From: Providencia alcalifaciens
Lineage (GTDB): Bacteria; Pseudomonadota; Gammaproteobacteria; Enterobacterales; Enterobacteriaceae
Direction: 5' to 3'
Length of the DNA stretch: 64,000 nt
Assembly: GCA_025961275.1 (NCBI GenBank)
Contig: JAOQNJ010000001.1
Coordinates: forward strand, 951,353 to 1,015,352
Shown: positions 11,757-21,285 of the stretch, in pieces
How positions within the stretch are numbered: the stretch's first letter is position 1
Layout: each line of letters opens with the position of its first letter
Program-made: the position numbers and the translations under genes
The notes under the pieces: generated by a model
Database searches by the model: none
What the model saw: the letters and a program-made list of their open reading frames with translations, nothing else
Told to the model about the DNA's origin: nothing

Positions 11757-12091
11757 TTAAAATACTCGTTTTAATACAATTAAAGCCTCTCGACTCGTTA
11801 TCAACATATTTGAACAACACTAAACAATTCAAATTACATGTGACAGACTGCTACGAGGTCCCGATGAGCAGAGAAGCTTCGTTGATTCAGATAGCTGGCG
11901 TAGCATGATATTAGCCACATACCCCATTCAACATGAAGTTTGATGGATATATGTGACAAACAAACCGCCCGACTGTAGCACGCCACCCTCAAAATATGTT
12001 ATAAATCCTGCCGATTTTTCTCTTCTTTCTTTTAGTTCAGCGCTTGTGATGGCACAATGCGGTAACTATGTTCGTTATTTAAGGTAATCCG
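11757..12091. other. Non-coding gap, yecM to argS
   Basis: This divergent promoter region holds nothing I can call beyond the argS leader, with AAGGTAATCCG before the GTG start. Confidence 0.5.
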
Positions 12092-13822
12092 GTGAATATT
12101 CAGGCAATTCTTTCAGATAAAATCAGTGCTGCAATGCAGGCAGCGGGAGCCCCAGAAGGCAGCGATGCTCTTGTGCGTCAATCAGCAAAAGCTCAGTTTG
12201 GTGATTATCAAGCCAACGGTGTTATGGGTGCTGCTAAAAAAATAGGCATGAATCCCCGACAACTGGCCGAGCAAATTGTTAGCCATTTAGATCTTGAAGG
12301 TATTGCAAGTAAGGTAGAAATCGCGGGTCCCGGTTTCATCAATCTTTTTCTTGAACCTGGCTGGATCATCACGCAAGTAGAACAAGCGTTGGTCAGTGAG
12401 CGCCTTGGTTTATCTCCAGTCAAACAAGAAACTATCGTGATTGACTACTCTGCCCCTAACGTTGCCAAACAAATGCACGTTGGCCATTTACGTTCGACTA
12501 TCATTGGTGATGCAGCCGCGCGTACACAAGAATTTATCGGCCATAAAGTCATTCGTGCAAACCACGTTGGCGACTGGGGTACGCAATTCGGTATGTTGAT
12601 TGCTTATCTTGAAAAAATGCAAAACGAAAGCGCCAGTGATATGGCGCTGTCTGACCTCGAAGAGTTCTATCGTGAAGCCAAACAACATTATGATGCTGAT
12701 GCCGATTTCGCAGAACGTGCTCGCGGTTATGTCGTAAAATTACAGTCTGGTGACCAATACTGTCGTAAAATGTGGCGAAAACTGGTTGATATCACCATGC
12801 AGCAAAATCAGGAAACCTACCATCGCCTGAACGTTACCTTAACTGAAGACGATATTATGGGTGAAAGCCTGTATAACAGTATGTTAGCGGGTATTGTTGC
12901 TGACTTAAAAGCTAAAGGGCTTGCTGTTGAAAGTGAAGGCGCAACGGTTGTGTACCTTGATGAGTTTAAAAATAAAGAAGGCGAACCAATGGGCGTTATC
13001 GTCCAGAAAAAAGACGGTGGCTTCTTATATACAACGACCGATATCGCTTGTGCAAAATATCGCCATGAAGTACTGCACGCTGATCGTGTACTCTACTACA
13101 TCGATTCACGTCAGCATCAACATTTGATGCAAGCATGGACCATTGTTCGTAAAGCTGGCTATATTCCTGAATCAATGTCACTTGAACACCATATGTTTGG
13201 CATGATGTTAGGCAAAGATGGTAAGCCATTTAAAACTCGTGCGGGTGGAACAGTTCGACTCTCAGATTTATTGGATGAAGCGATTGATCGTGCTCAAGTG
13301 CTTATTCGCAGCAAAAACCCTGAGATGTCACAAGATGAGTTGAATAATGTTGCTAATGTTGTTGGCATAGGTGCTGTTAAATATGCCGATTTATCAAAAA
13401 GCCGTACCACAGACTACATCTTTGATTGGGATAATATGTTAGCATTCGAAGGTAATACAGCGCCGTACATGCAGTATGCCTATACACGAGTTGCTTCGAT
13501 CTTCAAAAAAGCCAATGTCACGCAAGCTGATCTAACATTGCCTATTGCGTTACAAGATCCTCGTGAAATTGCATTAGCAACCCGCTTGATGCAATTTGAA
13601 GAAACAATCTTAATGGTTGCTCGTGATGGAACACCACATGTAATGTGTGCGTACCTTTACGATTTAGCCGGTCTGTTCTCTAGCTTCTACGAGCACTGTC
13701 CTATTTTAAGTGTAGAAGATGACGCGCAGCGTCAAAGCCGTCTAAAATTAGCCTTGTTAACACAGAAAACATTGAAAACAGGTCTGGATACCTTAGGTAT
13801 CGAGACTGTTGAAAGAATGTAG
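12092..13822 (+). CDS. argS: Arginyl-tRNA synthetase
   Basis: This class I aminoacyl-tRNA synthetase charges tRNA-Arg. It is 576 residues, against 577 in E. coli. The start is GTG at 12092, preceded by AAGG, giving [19 protein letters not shown], which matches E. coli. The N-terminal Add1 domain covers about 1-115. The HIGH signature is HVGHLRS near 130-136, and [18 protein letters not shown] near 368-385 replaces the KMSKS loop. The C-terminal DALR anticodon domain ends at ETVERM. It is intact and monocistronic, with a terminator. Confidence 0.97.
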   Translation: MNIQAILSDKISAAMQAAGAPEGSDALVRQSAKAQFGDYQANGVMGAAKKIGMNPRQLAEQIVSHLDLEGIASKVEIAGPGFINLFLEPGWIITQVEQALVSERLGLSPVKQETIVIDYSAPNVAKQMHVGHLRSTIIGDAAARTQEFIGHKVIRANHVGDWGTQFGMLIAYLEKMQNESASDMALSDLEEFYREAKQHYDADADFAERARGYVVKLQSGDQYCRKMWRKLVDITMQQNQETYHRLNVTLTEDDIMGESLYNSMLAGIVADLKAKGLAVESEGATVVYLDEFKNKEGEPMGVIVQKKDGGFLYTTTDIACAKYRHEVLHADRVLYYIDSRQHQHLMQAWTIVRKAGYIPESMSLEHHMFGMMLGKDGKPFKTRAGGTVRLSDLLDEAIDRAQVLIRSKNPEMSQDELNNVANVVGIGAVKYADLSKSRTTDYIFDWDNMLAFEGNTAPYMQYAYTRVASIFKKANVTQADLTLPIALQDPREIALATRLMQFEETILMVARDGTPHVMCAYLYDLAGLFSSFYEHCPILSVEDDAQRQSRLKLALLTQKTLKTGLDTLGIETVERM

Positions 13823-13849
13823 GTTTATACCTTTCATTCCTAAAAATTT

Positions 13850-13904
13850 ATGGCTTCAAACTAATTTGGACCAACCACGTCCAGTGAAGAATGAAGCCAT
13901 TTTT
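13850..13904 (+). terminator. argS terminator
   Basis: ATGGCTTCA pairs with TGAAGCCAT, which runs into TTTTC. A second small stem (GGAC/GTCC) sits inside the loop. It begins 27 nt after the argS stop. Confidence 0.7.
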
Positions 13905-14633
13905 CATCATCGTTCCTATCAACATAATGAAAAATACTCATTCTATCCTGCTTTTGATTAAAGTTTGAAATAGTCCCGTTAAAGTTCATAGTCATTGATT
14001 AGCCCCTTAAAATCTACGCAAAACTCATAATCAATATAGAATAAATTCTCCTACACCCCATAGCAACCAAAAAACCTCAAGTAATTGATTTTTAATATTT
14101 TTACTACCTCATTATTACTATCATCAGCAACCGTTTTAGTATAAAAATCAACCGCCTTAATACTAAGGATGAACTAAATTAACCAGCACGAATAAGGCAT
14201 CTATATATAGATAGATGAGCACTTTCGTTATTGGGACATAACTTAAAATGTAGGCTATATAAAAAACATCAATGGATAAATCACCAAAGCAATTTAACTA
14301 AGCATAATGAGTGCAAACTGTAGCGAGTTATTAAATAAAAATTAGGTTTCAATTTGGTAAAAATAGCTTATTAATAAGTTAATTACATGAATTTTAAACA
14401 TCAAAAACCAATTTTACAGCCAGCTTAAATACTGAATAGAACAAGATAAAATGCCTGCAATAGCATGCGTAAGATGAATTTATTATCTATTCCCCCCCCC
14501 ATTTATGTCAATTCTCTATATGAGTTGAATATATATTATTCTTCGTTGTGATTAGTAAATTTAACTAAAAAAATATAGTTTAAAAATGAAATTAAATTCT
14601 AATAAATATTACTAATACAACTAAGGGAAAAAT
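13905..14633. other. Non-coding gap upstream of tauA remnant
   Basis: This is 729 nt of AT-rich sequence with no credible ORF. A run of nine C residues lies at 14492-14500, 133 nt before the tauA start. The region presumably holds the former tau operon promoter. Confidence 0.6.
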
Positions 14634-15134
14634 ATGAAGTTAACAATTACTTCGATGAGTATCGCTGGCTTAATGGTGCTCGCATTCAATTCTTACGCAA
14701 GCGAAGCAGTACCTAAAGAAGTTCGAATCGCCTATGGTGGTAGCTCGCAGGTTTTAGTTTTAGCAAAAGTTGACGGTTCATTAGGAAAAGCACTCAACAC
14801 CAAAGTTAAATGGGTTCAGTTCGCTACCGGTGCTGATGCCCTTGGTTATTTTGCTAGTGATGCGATTGATATTGCAAACTTTGGCTCAAATCCCGCAGTT
14901 GCAGGCATAGTACGTAAACTTCCTATTGAAATCTTCGGTATCGCCGGAGTTATTGCCACGTCAGAACGCCTTATTGCCAAAGATGATATTAAAACATTGA
15001 AAGATATTGAGGGTAAGCGTGTCGCTTATCCGCCGAATTCTACCGCACAATACGCTTTAGATGCAGCTATTTTGGTAAATAACATTGATCGTAGTAAAGT
15101 GAAATTAATTCCGTTACGCCCTTCAGAAATGGTG
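14634..15134 (+). pseudogene. tauA: Truncated taurine-type ABC transporter binding protein (TauA-like)
   Basis: This is the N-terminal half of a periplasmic aliphatic sulfonate or taurine binding protein. A signal peptide covers about 1-23 (cleavage near SYASEA). EVRIAYGGSSQVLVLAKVDG then follows, with DIANFGSNPAVAG and DIEGKRVAYPPNSTAQYAL typical of TauA/SsuA-like proteins. The gene reads to LRPSEMV and then enters the insertion sequence, whose first bases TGA supply the stop. Only 167 of roughly 320 residues remain, so the protein should not fold into a working binding protein. No tauBCD follows. AAGGGA precedes the ATG. Confidence 0.9.
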
Positions 15135-15163
15135 TGATCTGCTTTAATCAAACAGGACACTTT
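15135..15163 (+). repeat. Left terminal inverted repeat of the IS
   Basis: These 29 nt begin TGATCTGC and end CAGGACACTTT. They match the right end at about three quarters of positions, best in the inner CAGGACACTTT block. Confidence 0.85.
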
Positions 15164-15167
15164 AATA

Positions 15168-15485
15168 ATGGAATATAATCCAATTATTGAGGTGTTAAAT
15201 GAAAAAACGAACAAACAGGTTTATACTACTGAGTTTAAGCAAGAAGCGGTCGCATTAGTCACCGAACAAGGTTATAGCGTCCCAAAAGCGGCAGCTTCAT
15301 TAGGGATCACCGATAAATTACTTTATAACTGGAAAGCAAAATTCGATGCTGAACAATCCGGTAGCAGCTTGAATGCCGATGAGAGAGCTGAGCTATTAAG
15401 GCTTCGAAAAGAAAATAAAGAACTTAGGATGGAGAAAGAGATCCTAAAAAAAGCCAGCGCCCTCCTGCTAAAGGAAACCAAGTAG
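15168..15485 (+). CDS. IS3-family transposase OrfA
   Basis: The 105-residue protein has a helix-turn-helix (YTTEFKQEAVALVTEQGYSV then PKAAASLGITDKLLYNWKAK) and a C-terminal leucine-zipper-like coiled coil, ELLRLRKENKELRMEKEIL. In the family OrfA binds the IS ends and, fused to OrfB by -1 frameshifting, makes the active transposase. The slippery run of seven A then G is at 15446-15453. The true start may be internal, since the first 18 residues are not typical of the family. Confidence 0.9.
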   Translation: MEYNPIIEVLNEKTNKQVYTTEFKQEAVALVTEQGYSVPKAAASLGITDKLLYNWKAKFDAEQSGSSLNADERAELLRLRKENKELRMEKEILKKASALLLKETK

Positions 15486-16331
15486 CGTTTAAAACGATTA
15501 AGCAATTATCTTCACAGTTTCCCGTGCTGAAGCTCTGCAAGTTAATGAAAATAAGTCGTTCTGCCTACTATGCTTGGCTTAAACGCCCAGCAAAATTGAT
15601 CACCGCAGAACAACTTAGCCTGTACCGCAGAGCCAAAGCTATCTTTGAACAGAGTCGAAATAGCTTAGGTTATAGAACGTTACGTAAACGGTTATGCAAA
15701 GAGGGCTTTAGCGTGAGTGCTTATGGCTCAGCTTGGCCTAGTCGTCACTCAGCGCGTTGCTTACAAAGTCACCACAAAACGCAAACACAGTGATGCCGTA
15801 GCCGATAATTTGCTCAATCAAAATTTTAATCCTCACGCACCTAACGAAGTGTGGGCGGGTGATGTGACCTATTTAAAAACAGGGGAAGGCTGGATGTATT
15901 TAGCCATCGTGATGGACTTATACTCACGCCGTATTGTGGGTTGGCATATCGATAAACGAATGACGGCAGATTTAGTCAGTAAAGCCTTGATGAAAGCGTA
16001 TAACTTACGCCAGCCCGAAAAAGGCTTAGTCTTTCATAGTGATAGAGGCTCTCAATATACGAGTAAGCGATATCGCCGCTTGCTAACAAGCTATGGTATT
16101 AGGGCAAGCATGGGTGATGTTGGAGCCTGTTGGGATAACGCCGTTGTAGAACGATTTTTTGGCAGTTTAAAACACGATTGGGTACTGAAAATCCCTCAGC
16201 CGACTCGGAAACAGATGAAAGAAGATGTTATCGCGTATATGCGCTATTACAACCTAGAAAGGTTTCATACTGCCAACGGTGATCTGTCCCCAATTGAGTA
16301 TGAACAAAATTCCTTAAGAAAAGTGTCCTGA
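15428..16331 (+). pseudogene. IS3-family transposase OrfB, frameshifted
   Basis: The rve/DDE integrase is split over two frames. The first part reads through SAYYAWLKRP and NSLGYRTLRKRLCKEGFSVS to about 15727. The second continues from MAQLGLVVTQRVAYK to the end and carries all catalytic residues: Asp in VWAGDVTYLK, Asp in VFHSDRGSQYTS and Glu in NAVVERFFGSLK. A few residues of the expected SAYRVRxLM link are missing at the break. The frame change fits loss of 3n+2 bases, for example 17 nt between GCTTAT direct repeats. OrfA-OrfB fusion cannot yield a full transposase. Confidence 0.88.
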
Positions 16332-16348
16332 TTTAGTTGCGCAGAACA
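16320..16348 (-). repeat. Right terminal inverted repeat of the IS
   Basis: Read on the minus strand these 29 nt begin TGTTCTGC and end CAGGACACTTT, the partner of the left end. Confidence 0.85.
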
Positions 16349-16453
16349 GTGACCTTGTACATAGATATTCCCGACAGATTCAGCGGTGAATGCACCGGCA
16401 GTGATGTTACCTTGGGTTTTGCCTTCAATGGCGATATTGCATGGAGTTGGCAT
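16349..16453 (-). pseudogene. hcp: Truncated Hcp (type VI secretion tube protein), N-terminus only
   Basis: Thirty-five codons remain: MPTPCNIAIEGKTQGNITAG and then AFTAESVGNIYVQGH, after which the reading frame enters the IS. This is the conserved beginning of the enterobacterial Hcp family of about 160-170 residues, which stacks into the T6SS inner tube and can carry effectors. I chose the second ATG because AGGA lies 7 nt upstream of it. The rest of the gene is not in this window. The gene points towards the IS and towards the broken tauA. Confidence 0.88.
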
Positions 16454-17369
16454 TGTCATTTCCTATATTTAATAACGAAAGTGATATTTACGGCAATATA
16501 ATTACCTGTAAATATTATCCATTTCAGCCAGTGCGCACTGTTGATTTGCGTTAAGGATATTAAGGTGGAAATAATCCCAAGTAAATAGCTCGAACAAACT
16601 CCAACCCGCTGTATCTCCGTAGGATAAGTGACTTGGCGTAAAATAATTGTAAATCCGCTATTTAATTCCAGTAATCACATCGAAAAAATAATATTGCGAG
16701 ATAATATGAGGCGAAATTTCGCTCGATATTTTGCGAATTTCTCTCAGCCCTGTGTTTAAGCCGAAAAGTTTATGTACATAGAATTAAACTATGTAACAAA
16801 ATATATATTTGAATGTTTTTTTATAATGCTTTGATTTTATGAATAAAAAAATGAAATTCGATTCAATAATAAAAAATAATACTCTACCCATCCATTAACA
16901 CTAGCCTTTAATATCGCAAAACAAAAATAATTAATACATAAAAACAAATAAATTTAAATTCATAGAATTTATAAGTAAAAAATGGATTTTTTCAGACTAT
17001 TATCATAATAATTTAATATGCACTTAATCGATAATTAAGCCATTAAGATTGAAAAATGGATGTGAAAGAGGAATATATCAACAACCATAAAACTTAAGTT
17101 GTTTTAGATATTGCCTATATCTACTACTAGGTCGTAGGTATCAGCGCTAATAATGAATCAGAGTGATTAGAATAAACATATTAGTATTGGTGAGCGCACC
17201 CTGCACTTACTATTTTGATCACGATTTGACGTAACCATAGAAGGTTCGCATTACCATTAATGGCACGTTGAATAAGAATATAGATGTAGATCTTGAACTC
17301 AAGAAAATATGAGTAAAGCACAATAAGCTATCGCAAATTTTCAACAAAGTAAGCACTACCCTCATGTGA
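16454..17369. other. Non-coding gap upstream of hcp remnant
   Basis: More than 900 nt of strongly AT-rich DNA lie between the hcp start and the murJ terminator. I see no ORF with coding character and no RNA gene. It probably includes the former hcp promoter. Confidence 0.55.
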
Positions 17370-17402
17370 AAATAAAAATGGCTTCCTCTTTCAAGCAAGC
17401 CA
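17370..17402 (-). terminator. murJ terminator
   Basis: On the minus strand TGGCTT and AAGCCA pair and are followed by TTTTTATTTT. A larger weak dyad (GCACCTTAA/TTAAGGTG) lies between it and the murJ stop. Confidence 0.7.
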
Positions 17403-17481
17403 CTAATTTTTGCACCACACCTTAAGCACTCAATATAAAGCGATTAAGGTGCGGCTTTGATGTCTAAATACACTGGCATAT

Positions 17482-19017
17482 TTAAACACTGTGTTTTTTG
17501 AAGTCTCTTGGGCGGAAGCCTAATGCAAATAGTGCAGCGAAATAACTTCCCGCACCGATTATCACGACCGCAATTAAGCGTAATAAACGCATCGCCATAT
17601 TGCCGTCATCCCATTGTGGCATAAAGTGTAATACGCCAAATAGAATTACGCTCATGACCACAAGCGCGATTAATAATTTAAAAATAAAGCCCCGCCAACC
17701 CGGTAACGGTTTAAAGATATCTTGCTTACGTAATTGCCAATAAAGAACACCTGCATTAAAACATGCGGCTAAACCAATCGACAATGCTAAGCCTGCATGC
17801 TGCAATGGGCCAATAAATACAAGATTCATTAACTGAGTTAAGATCAGTGTCACAATAGCTATTTTAACTGGCGTCCTAATATCCTGTCGTGAATAGAAAC
17901 CAGGCGCTAAGATTTTCACGAGGATCATCCCTGTCAGACCAACACAGTAAGCCATTAGCGCATATTGCGTCATCAAAGAATCATGTGCGGTGAACTTATC
18001 ATATTGGAATAGAGAAACTGTTAGGGCTTCAGACAAAATAGCAAGACCGATTGCACAAGGTAAAGCTAACAATAAACACAGACGTAAACCCCAATCCATC
18101 AAATGACGATATTCTGTTTGGTTACCACTGGTAAAGCTTTTCGCTAATGACGGTAATAAAATAGTTCCTAATGCGACACCAAGCACGCCCGAAGGTAGCT
18201 CCATCAATCTATCCGCATAGTACATCCAAGAAACAGAACCCGATTGTAGGAATGACGCAAAAATAGTATTAATGATCAATGATATTTGGCTAACTGATAC
18301 CCCGATAATTGCAGGTCCCATCATTTTCATGACTCGCCAAACACCACTATCACGAAAAGATATTCGTGGCAGTACAAGCATGCCAATTTTTTTCAAATAG
18401 GGTAATTGATAAACCAGTTGCAGAACTCCACCAACAATCACTGCCCATGCTAACGCCATCACGGGTGGATCAAAATATGGCGCAGCAAAAGCAGCAAAGA
18501 AAATCATGCTGACATTTAATAACGTTGGCGCAAACGCTGGTACCGAAAATCGGTTCCATGTATTGAGTATCGCACCAGCAAGTGAAGCCAGTGATATCAA
18601 GAAAATATAAGGAAAAGTGACTCGTAGTAGATTGGTTGTAAGAGCAAATTTATCAGCATCATCAACAAAGCCAGGTGCCGTCACATAGATTATCCAAGGT
18701 GCCGCCACCATACCTAAAACAGTGACAATCGCTAAAATTAACGTGAGCAATCCTGAAATATACGCAATAAAGGTACGTGATGCTTCATCCCCTTGTTGAT
18801 TTTTATATTCGGCAAGTATCGGGACAAAGGCTTGAGAAAAAGCGCCTTCGGCAAAAATACGTCGTAATAAATTAGGGAGTTTAAATGCAACAAAGAAAGC
18901 ATCAGCTGCTGCCCCTGCCCCAAAAACCCGAGCAATGATAGCATCACGGATAAAGCCAAGTACCCGAGACATCATCGTCATCGAGCTTATCGCGGCTAAC
19001 GATTTTAATAAATTCAT
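17482..19017 (-). CDS. murJ: Lipid II flippase MurJ
   Basis: MurJ flips the peptidoglycan precursor lipid II across the inner membrane. I place the start at [20 protein letters not shown], eight codons inside the longest ORF, because E. coli MurJ starts there and the result is exactly 511 residues, the E. coli length. The MOP-superfamily protein has about 14 transmembrane segments. Landmarks are [15 protein letters not shown] near the N-terminus, with the conserved Arg in the cavity, [20 protein letters not shown] and the Asn-rich [19 protein letters not shown]. It is alone on its strand and has a terminator. Confidence 0.97.
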   Translation of the reverse strand: MNLLKSLAAISSMTMMSRVLGFIRDAIIARVFGAGAAADAFFVAFKLPNLLRRIFAEGAFSQAFVPILAEYKNQQGDEASRTFIAYISGLLTLILAIVTVLGMVAAPWIIYVTAPGFVDDADKFALTTNLLRVTFPYIFLISLASLAGAILNTWNRFSVPAFAPTLLNVSMIFFAAFAAPYFDPPVMALAWAVIVGGVLQLVYQLPYLKKIGMLVLPRISFRDSGVWRVMKMMGPAIIGVSVSQISLIINTIFASFLQSGSVSWMYYADRLMELPSGVLGVALGTILLPSLAKSFTSGNQTEYRHLMDWGLRLCLLLALPCAIGLAILSEALTVSLFQYDKFTAHDSLMTQYALMAYCVGLTGMILVKILAPGFYSRQDIRTPVKIAIVTLILTQLMNLVFIGPLQHAGLALSIGLAACFNAGVLYWQLRKQDIFKPLPGWRGFIFKLLIALVVMSVILFGVLHFMPQWDDGNMAMRLLRLIAVVIIGAGSYFAALFALGFRPRDFKKHSV

Positions 19018-19199
19018 GATAGGTAGACTAAAAGAAAACAATCGTAGCAGTTTAACAGCGTGCCGCAGGACTGACTACGATTGAATGTTAAATTAACAGT
19101 TTACAAACCCAATGATGATCGCTTTTTTGAGCTTACTTATATATTAGCTCGGCCTAAATAACAAAAATGTCATGTTTAGAAAATATACGATGGCGGACA

Positions 19200-19565
19200 T
19201 CAAGACTGTTTATTACTCGCTTCATCACCGCGATGATCGTTTCCCCATTCACACATCATATCTAAAACTGGAATAAGCGACTTGCCCCTTTCAGAGAGAC
19301 TATATTCAACCTTCGGTGGAATTTGCGGGTACTCATTTCTGATCACCAAGCAGTCGTTTTCTAACTCTTTCAGCGTTAGACTTAGCGTTCTGTATGAAAT
19401 TGTATCAATGTGGCGTTTGAGTTCATTGAACCTCAAGATAGCGCCAGATCCCGCTAAAGCGTAGAGAATAATCATTTTATATTTTCCGCTTATAAGCGAA
19501 AGTGTATAAGCAAACCCCGTTTTCTCCATAAGTTCACACGGGATGTTGAGATTATCATCATTCAT
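19200..19565 (-). CDS. HxlR-family transcriptional regulator
   Basis: This is a winged-helix regulator of 121 residues from the start MNDDNLNIPCELMEKTGFAY. The start is chosen because AAGG lies 8 nt upstream, and the longer ORF would run into the operator-like palindrome. Family features are the N-terminal Cys (IPCELME, often the redox or aldehyde sensor), the HTH core LRFNELKRHIDTISYRTLSLTLKELE with the recognition helix, and the wing VEYSLSERGKSLIPVLD. It is divergent from the oxidoreductase gene and very probably regulates it, as HxlR-type proteins such as YodB and HypR do. Confidence 0.9.
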   Translation of the reverse strand: MNDDNLNIPCELMEKTGFAYTLSLISGKYKMIILYALAGSGAILRFNELKRHIDTISYRTLSLTLKELENDCLVIRNEYPQIPPKVEYSLSERGKSLIPVLDMMCEWGNDHRGDEASNKQS

Positions 19566-19583
19566 TACACTAACCTTTTGTAT

Positions 19584-19613
19584 AGTACATATCACCAGTG
19601 ACAGTATTGTACT
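19584..19613. promoter_or_regulatory. Candidate HxlR-family operator
   Basis: The inverted repeat AGTACA-N18-TGTACT lies in the divergent gap between the regulator and the oxidoreductase. HxlR proteins bind such spaced dyads as dimers. Assignment rests on position and symmetry only. Confidence 0.5.
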
Positions 19614-19688
19614 TTAAATCAAAGCCAATTATGATGCAAACATCAAATAGACACTGAGCTGTTCAACCTCATAAATGGAAAGTATTAT

Positions 19689-20219
19689 ATGAAGACACTT
19701 ATTATTGTTATTCATCCAAACTTAAACGACTCTGTTATAAATAAACGATGGGTGAATGAACTTATTAAATATCCAGATAAATATACTGTGCATAATATTT
19801 ATCAAACGTATCCCGATGAAATTATTAATGTAGAGAAAGAACAAAAATTAATTGAGCAGCATGACAGTATTATTTTACAATTCCCTCTATATTGGTTTAA
19901 TTGCCCTCCATTACTAAAAAAATGGCTGGATGAGGTTTTTACCTACGGCTGGGCATATGGTTCCAATAGTGGGTATAAACTTAAAGACCGTAAATTCGCA
20001 TTAGCCGTGAGCGCAGGTATTAAGGAAAAGGACTTTAAACCTGAAGGACGTTACCACCACTCATTACAGGAAATACTACTACCTTTTGAAATAACAGCAA
20101 AATATGTGGGAGCAAATTATCTTCCATTCTATTCTTTCTATGGAGCTGAATTTGAAGTTTCAGAAGAGGAATTAGAAAAAAACACTAAAGGTTATATTGA
20201 CTACCTTCAATCATTTTAA
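19689..20219 (+). CDS. NAD(P)H-dependent flavin oxidoreductase (NQO1/MdaB-like flavodoxin fold)
   Basis: The 176-residue protein has the flavodoxin-like fold of the NQO1/YwrO/KefF group. It starts MKTLIIVIHPNLNDSVINK, with the phosphate-binding loop of FMN or FAD. The segment ILQFPLYWFNCPPLLKKWLD followed by EVFTYGWAYG is the family signature at about 65-92, with the flavin-binding PLYWF motif. Members reduce quinones or other electrophiles with NAD(P)H. The divergent HxlR regulator suggests induction by quinone, aldehyde or diamide-like stress. GGAAAG precedes the ATG. Confidence 0.88.
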   Translation: MKTLIIVIHPNLNDSVINKRWVNELIKYPDKYTVHNIYQTYPDEIINVEKEQKLIEQHDSIILQFPLYWFNCPPLLKKWLDEVFTYGWAYGSNSGYKLKDRKFALAVSAGIKEKDFKPEGRYHHSLQEILLPFEITAKYVGANYLPFYSFYGAEFEVSEEELEKNTKGYIDYLQSF

Positions 20220-20382
20220 TTAGAAGTTTTATTTTAGAAAAATATTAGTCATTTAAATTGAGTAAAAACTCATCTTTATATTTTATATCGATAGAATTTA
20301 ACATTCTATAATAACGTATAACTATAGGTTGAAATCCACATGAACATCGAGGCTTATATTTTATTTAAGAGACTACTAAATT

Positions 20383-20406
20383 AATCGATATAGAATATCG
20401 ATTTTT
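20383..20406 (+). terminator. Hairpin between oxidoreductase and rimJ
   Basis: AATCGATAT and ATATCGATT pair around a 3-nt loop and are followed by TTTAAATTTATTT. It lies 163 nt after the oxidoreductase stop in a 301-nt gap between convergent genes and could serve either gene. I see nothing else in this gap. Confidence 0.45.
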
Positions 20407-20520
20407 AAATTTATTTGTTAACTACGGTACTTAATCTAGCGACTGTTAATCTATTAGGCTTATTCTGACATTGTTTTGGATTAGCGTTTAATAAAATGTC
20501 CCCTAAAAAATCAACCGTTC

Positions 20521-21108
20521 CTAAGATTTAGGCTGTTTCCATGTTGCATCAGTCAATGCCGTTAGTACATGGTCACGCCACTCGCCATCAATTTGTAAAT
20601 ATTGTTTTGCGTAGCCTTCACGTTCAAAACCAAGTCGGGTCAGTAAATTTCCACTGCGTGCGTTATGAGGCATGTAATTGGCCATGATCCGATGTATGCC
20701 TTGATGCTTTTGCATATAGCGGATAGCGTGAACCAATGCTTCATGCATTAGACCTTGCCCTTGCCATTTTTTACCTAAAGAATACCCTAGATAACAGGCA
20801 TGAAAAGCGCCGCGCAGAATATTACTGAAATTCACCACGCCCATCACTTCATTCTCTTCGTTATCTAATAAAATGAAATGGAAAGCATTGCCTTGACGAT
20901 GTAACCCGCTCATCAAGTGCAAACGGTTATTCCAACTTGATGGGATAAAATGAGAATTATCTCGGGTCGGTTCCCAAGGTTTTAAAAATTCTTTATTTTC
21001 ACTGTAATAATCTGCTAAGCGATAGCCATCACGCTCACCTGTTAACCTCACGACCATTCTTTCTGTCACAAGACGTACTTTTGGCTCATTTGTCCGATAA
21101 CCAAACAT
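20521..21108 (-). CDS. rimJ: Ribosomal protein S5 alanine N-acetyltransferase RimJ
   Basis: This GNAT acetyltransferase modifies the N-terminal alanine of ribosomal protein S5 and assists 30S assembly. The 195 residues begin [20 protein letters not shown], as in E. coli RimJ (194). The acetyl-CoA binding region is [18 protein letters not shown] at about 108-125, and [20 protein letters not shown] then [13 protein letters not shown] are near 141-174. It is convergent with the flavin oxidoreductase gene and divergent from mdtH, an arrangement shared with E. coli. Confidence 0.96.
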   Translation of the reverse strand: MFGYRTNEPKVRLVTERMVVRLTGERDGYRLADYYSENKEFLKPWEPTRDNSHFIPSSWNNRLHLMSGLHRQGNAFHFILLDNEENEVMGVVNFSNILRGAFHACYLGYSLGKKWQGQGLMHEALVHAIRYMQKHQGIHRIMANYMPHNARSGNLLTRLGFEREGYAKQYLQIDGEWRDHVLTALTDATWKQPKS

Positions 21109-21285
21109 CGTTAACCCTTAATAAATCTACACAGCTCAATGGCTATGTAACGATAAAAATAACTCATCAGTAATAAACAGCTATCACGATAAAAAAATAT
21201 CATCTTCCCGTCTATATTCTACTGATATTATTGATGAGAAACATTAAGAATCCTTCCCTCTTTGTTATTTTTTCAATGGTGTGTC

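Larger units (their letters stand above)
15135..16348 (+). mobile_element. IS3-family insertion sequence, 1214 bp, defective
   Basis: The ends are 29-bp imperfect inverted repeats: TGATCTGC...CAGGACACTTT on the left and the complement of TGTTCTGC...CAGGACACTTT on the right. The element carries an orfA helix-turn-helix gene and an orfB DDE integrase in the -1 frame, joined at an A7G slippery run, the IS3-family arrangement. GTG occurs immediately outside both ends and could be a 3-bp target duplication. OrfB is frameshifted, so the element is probably immobile unless helped in trans. I cannot name the exact IS. Confidence 0.92.

Noticed and set aside
11672-11908. 78-codon plus-strand frame at the start of yecM
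   Set aside because: It overlaps yecM in antisense, has an atypical composition and no ribosome binding site.
17100-17250. Possible ERIC-like segment (GTGAGCGCACCCTGCACTTA)
   Set aside because: Only a few bases resemble the ERIC core and the inverted partner arm is absent.
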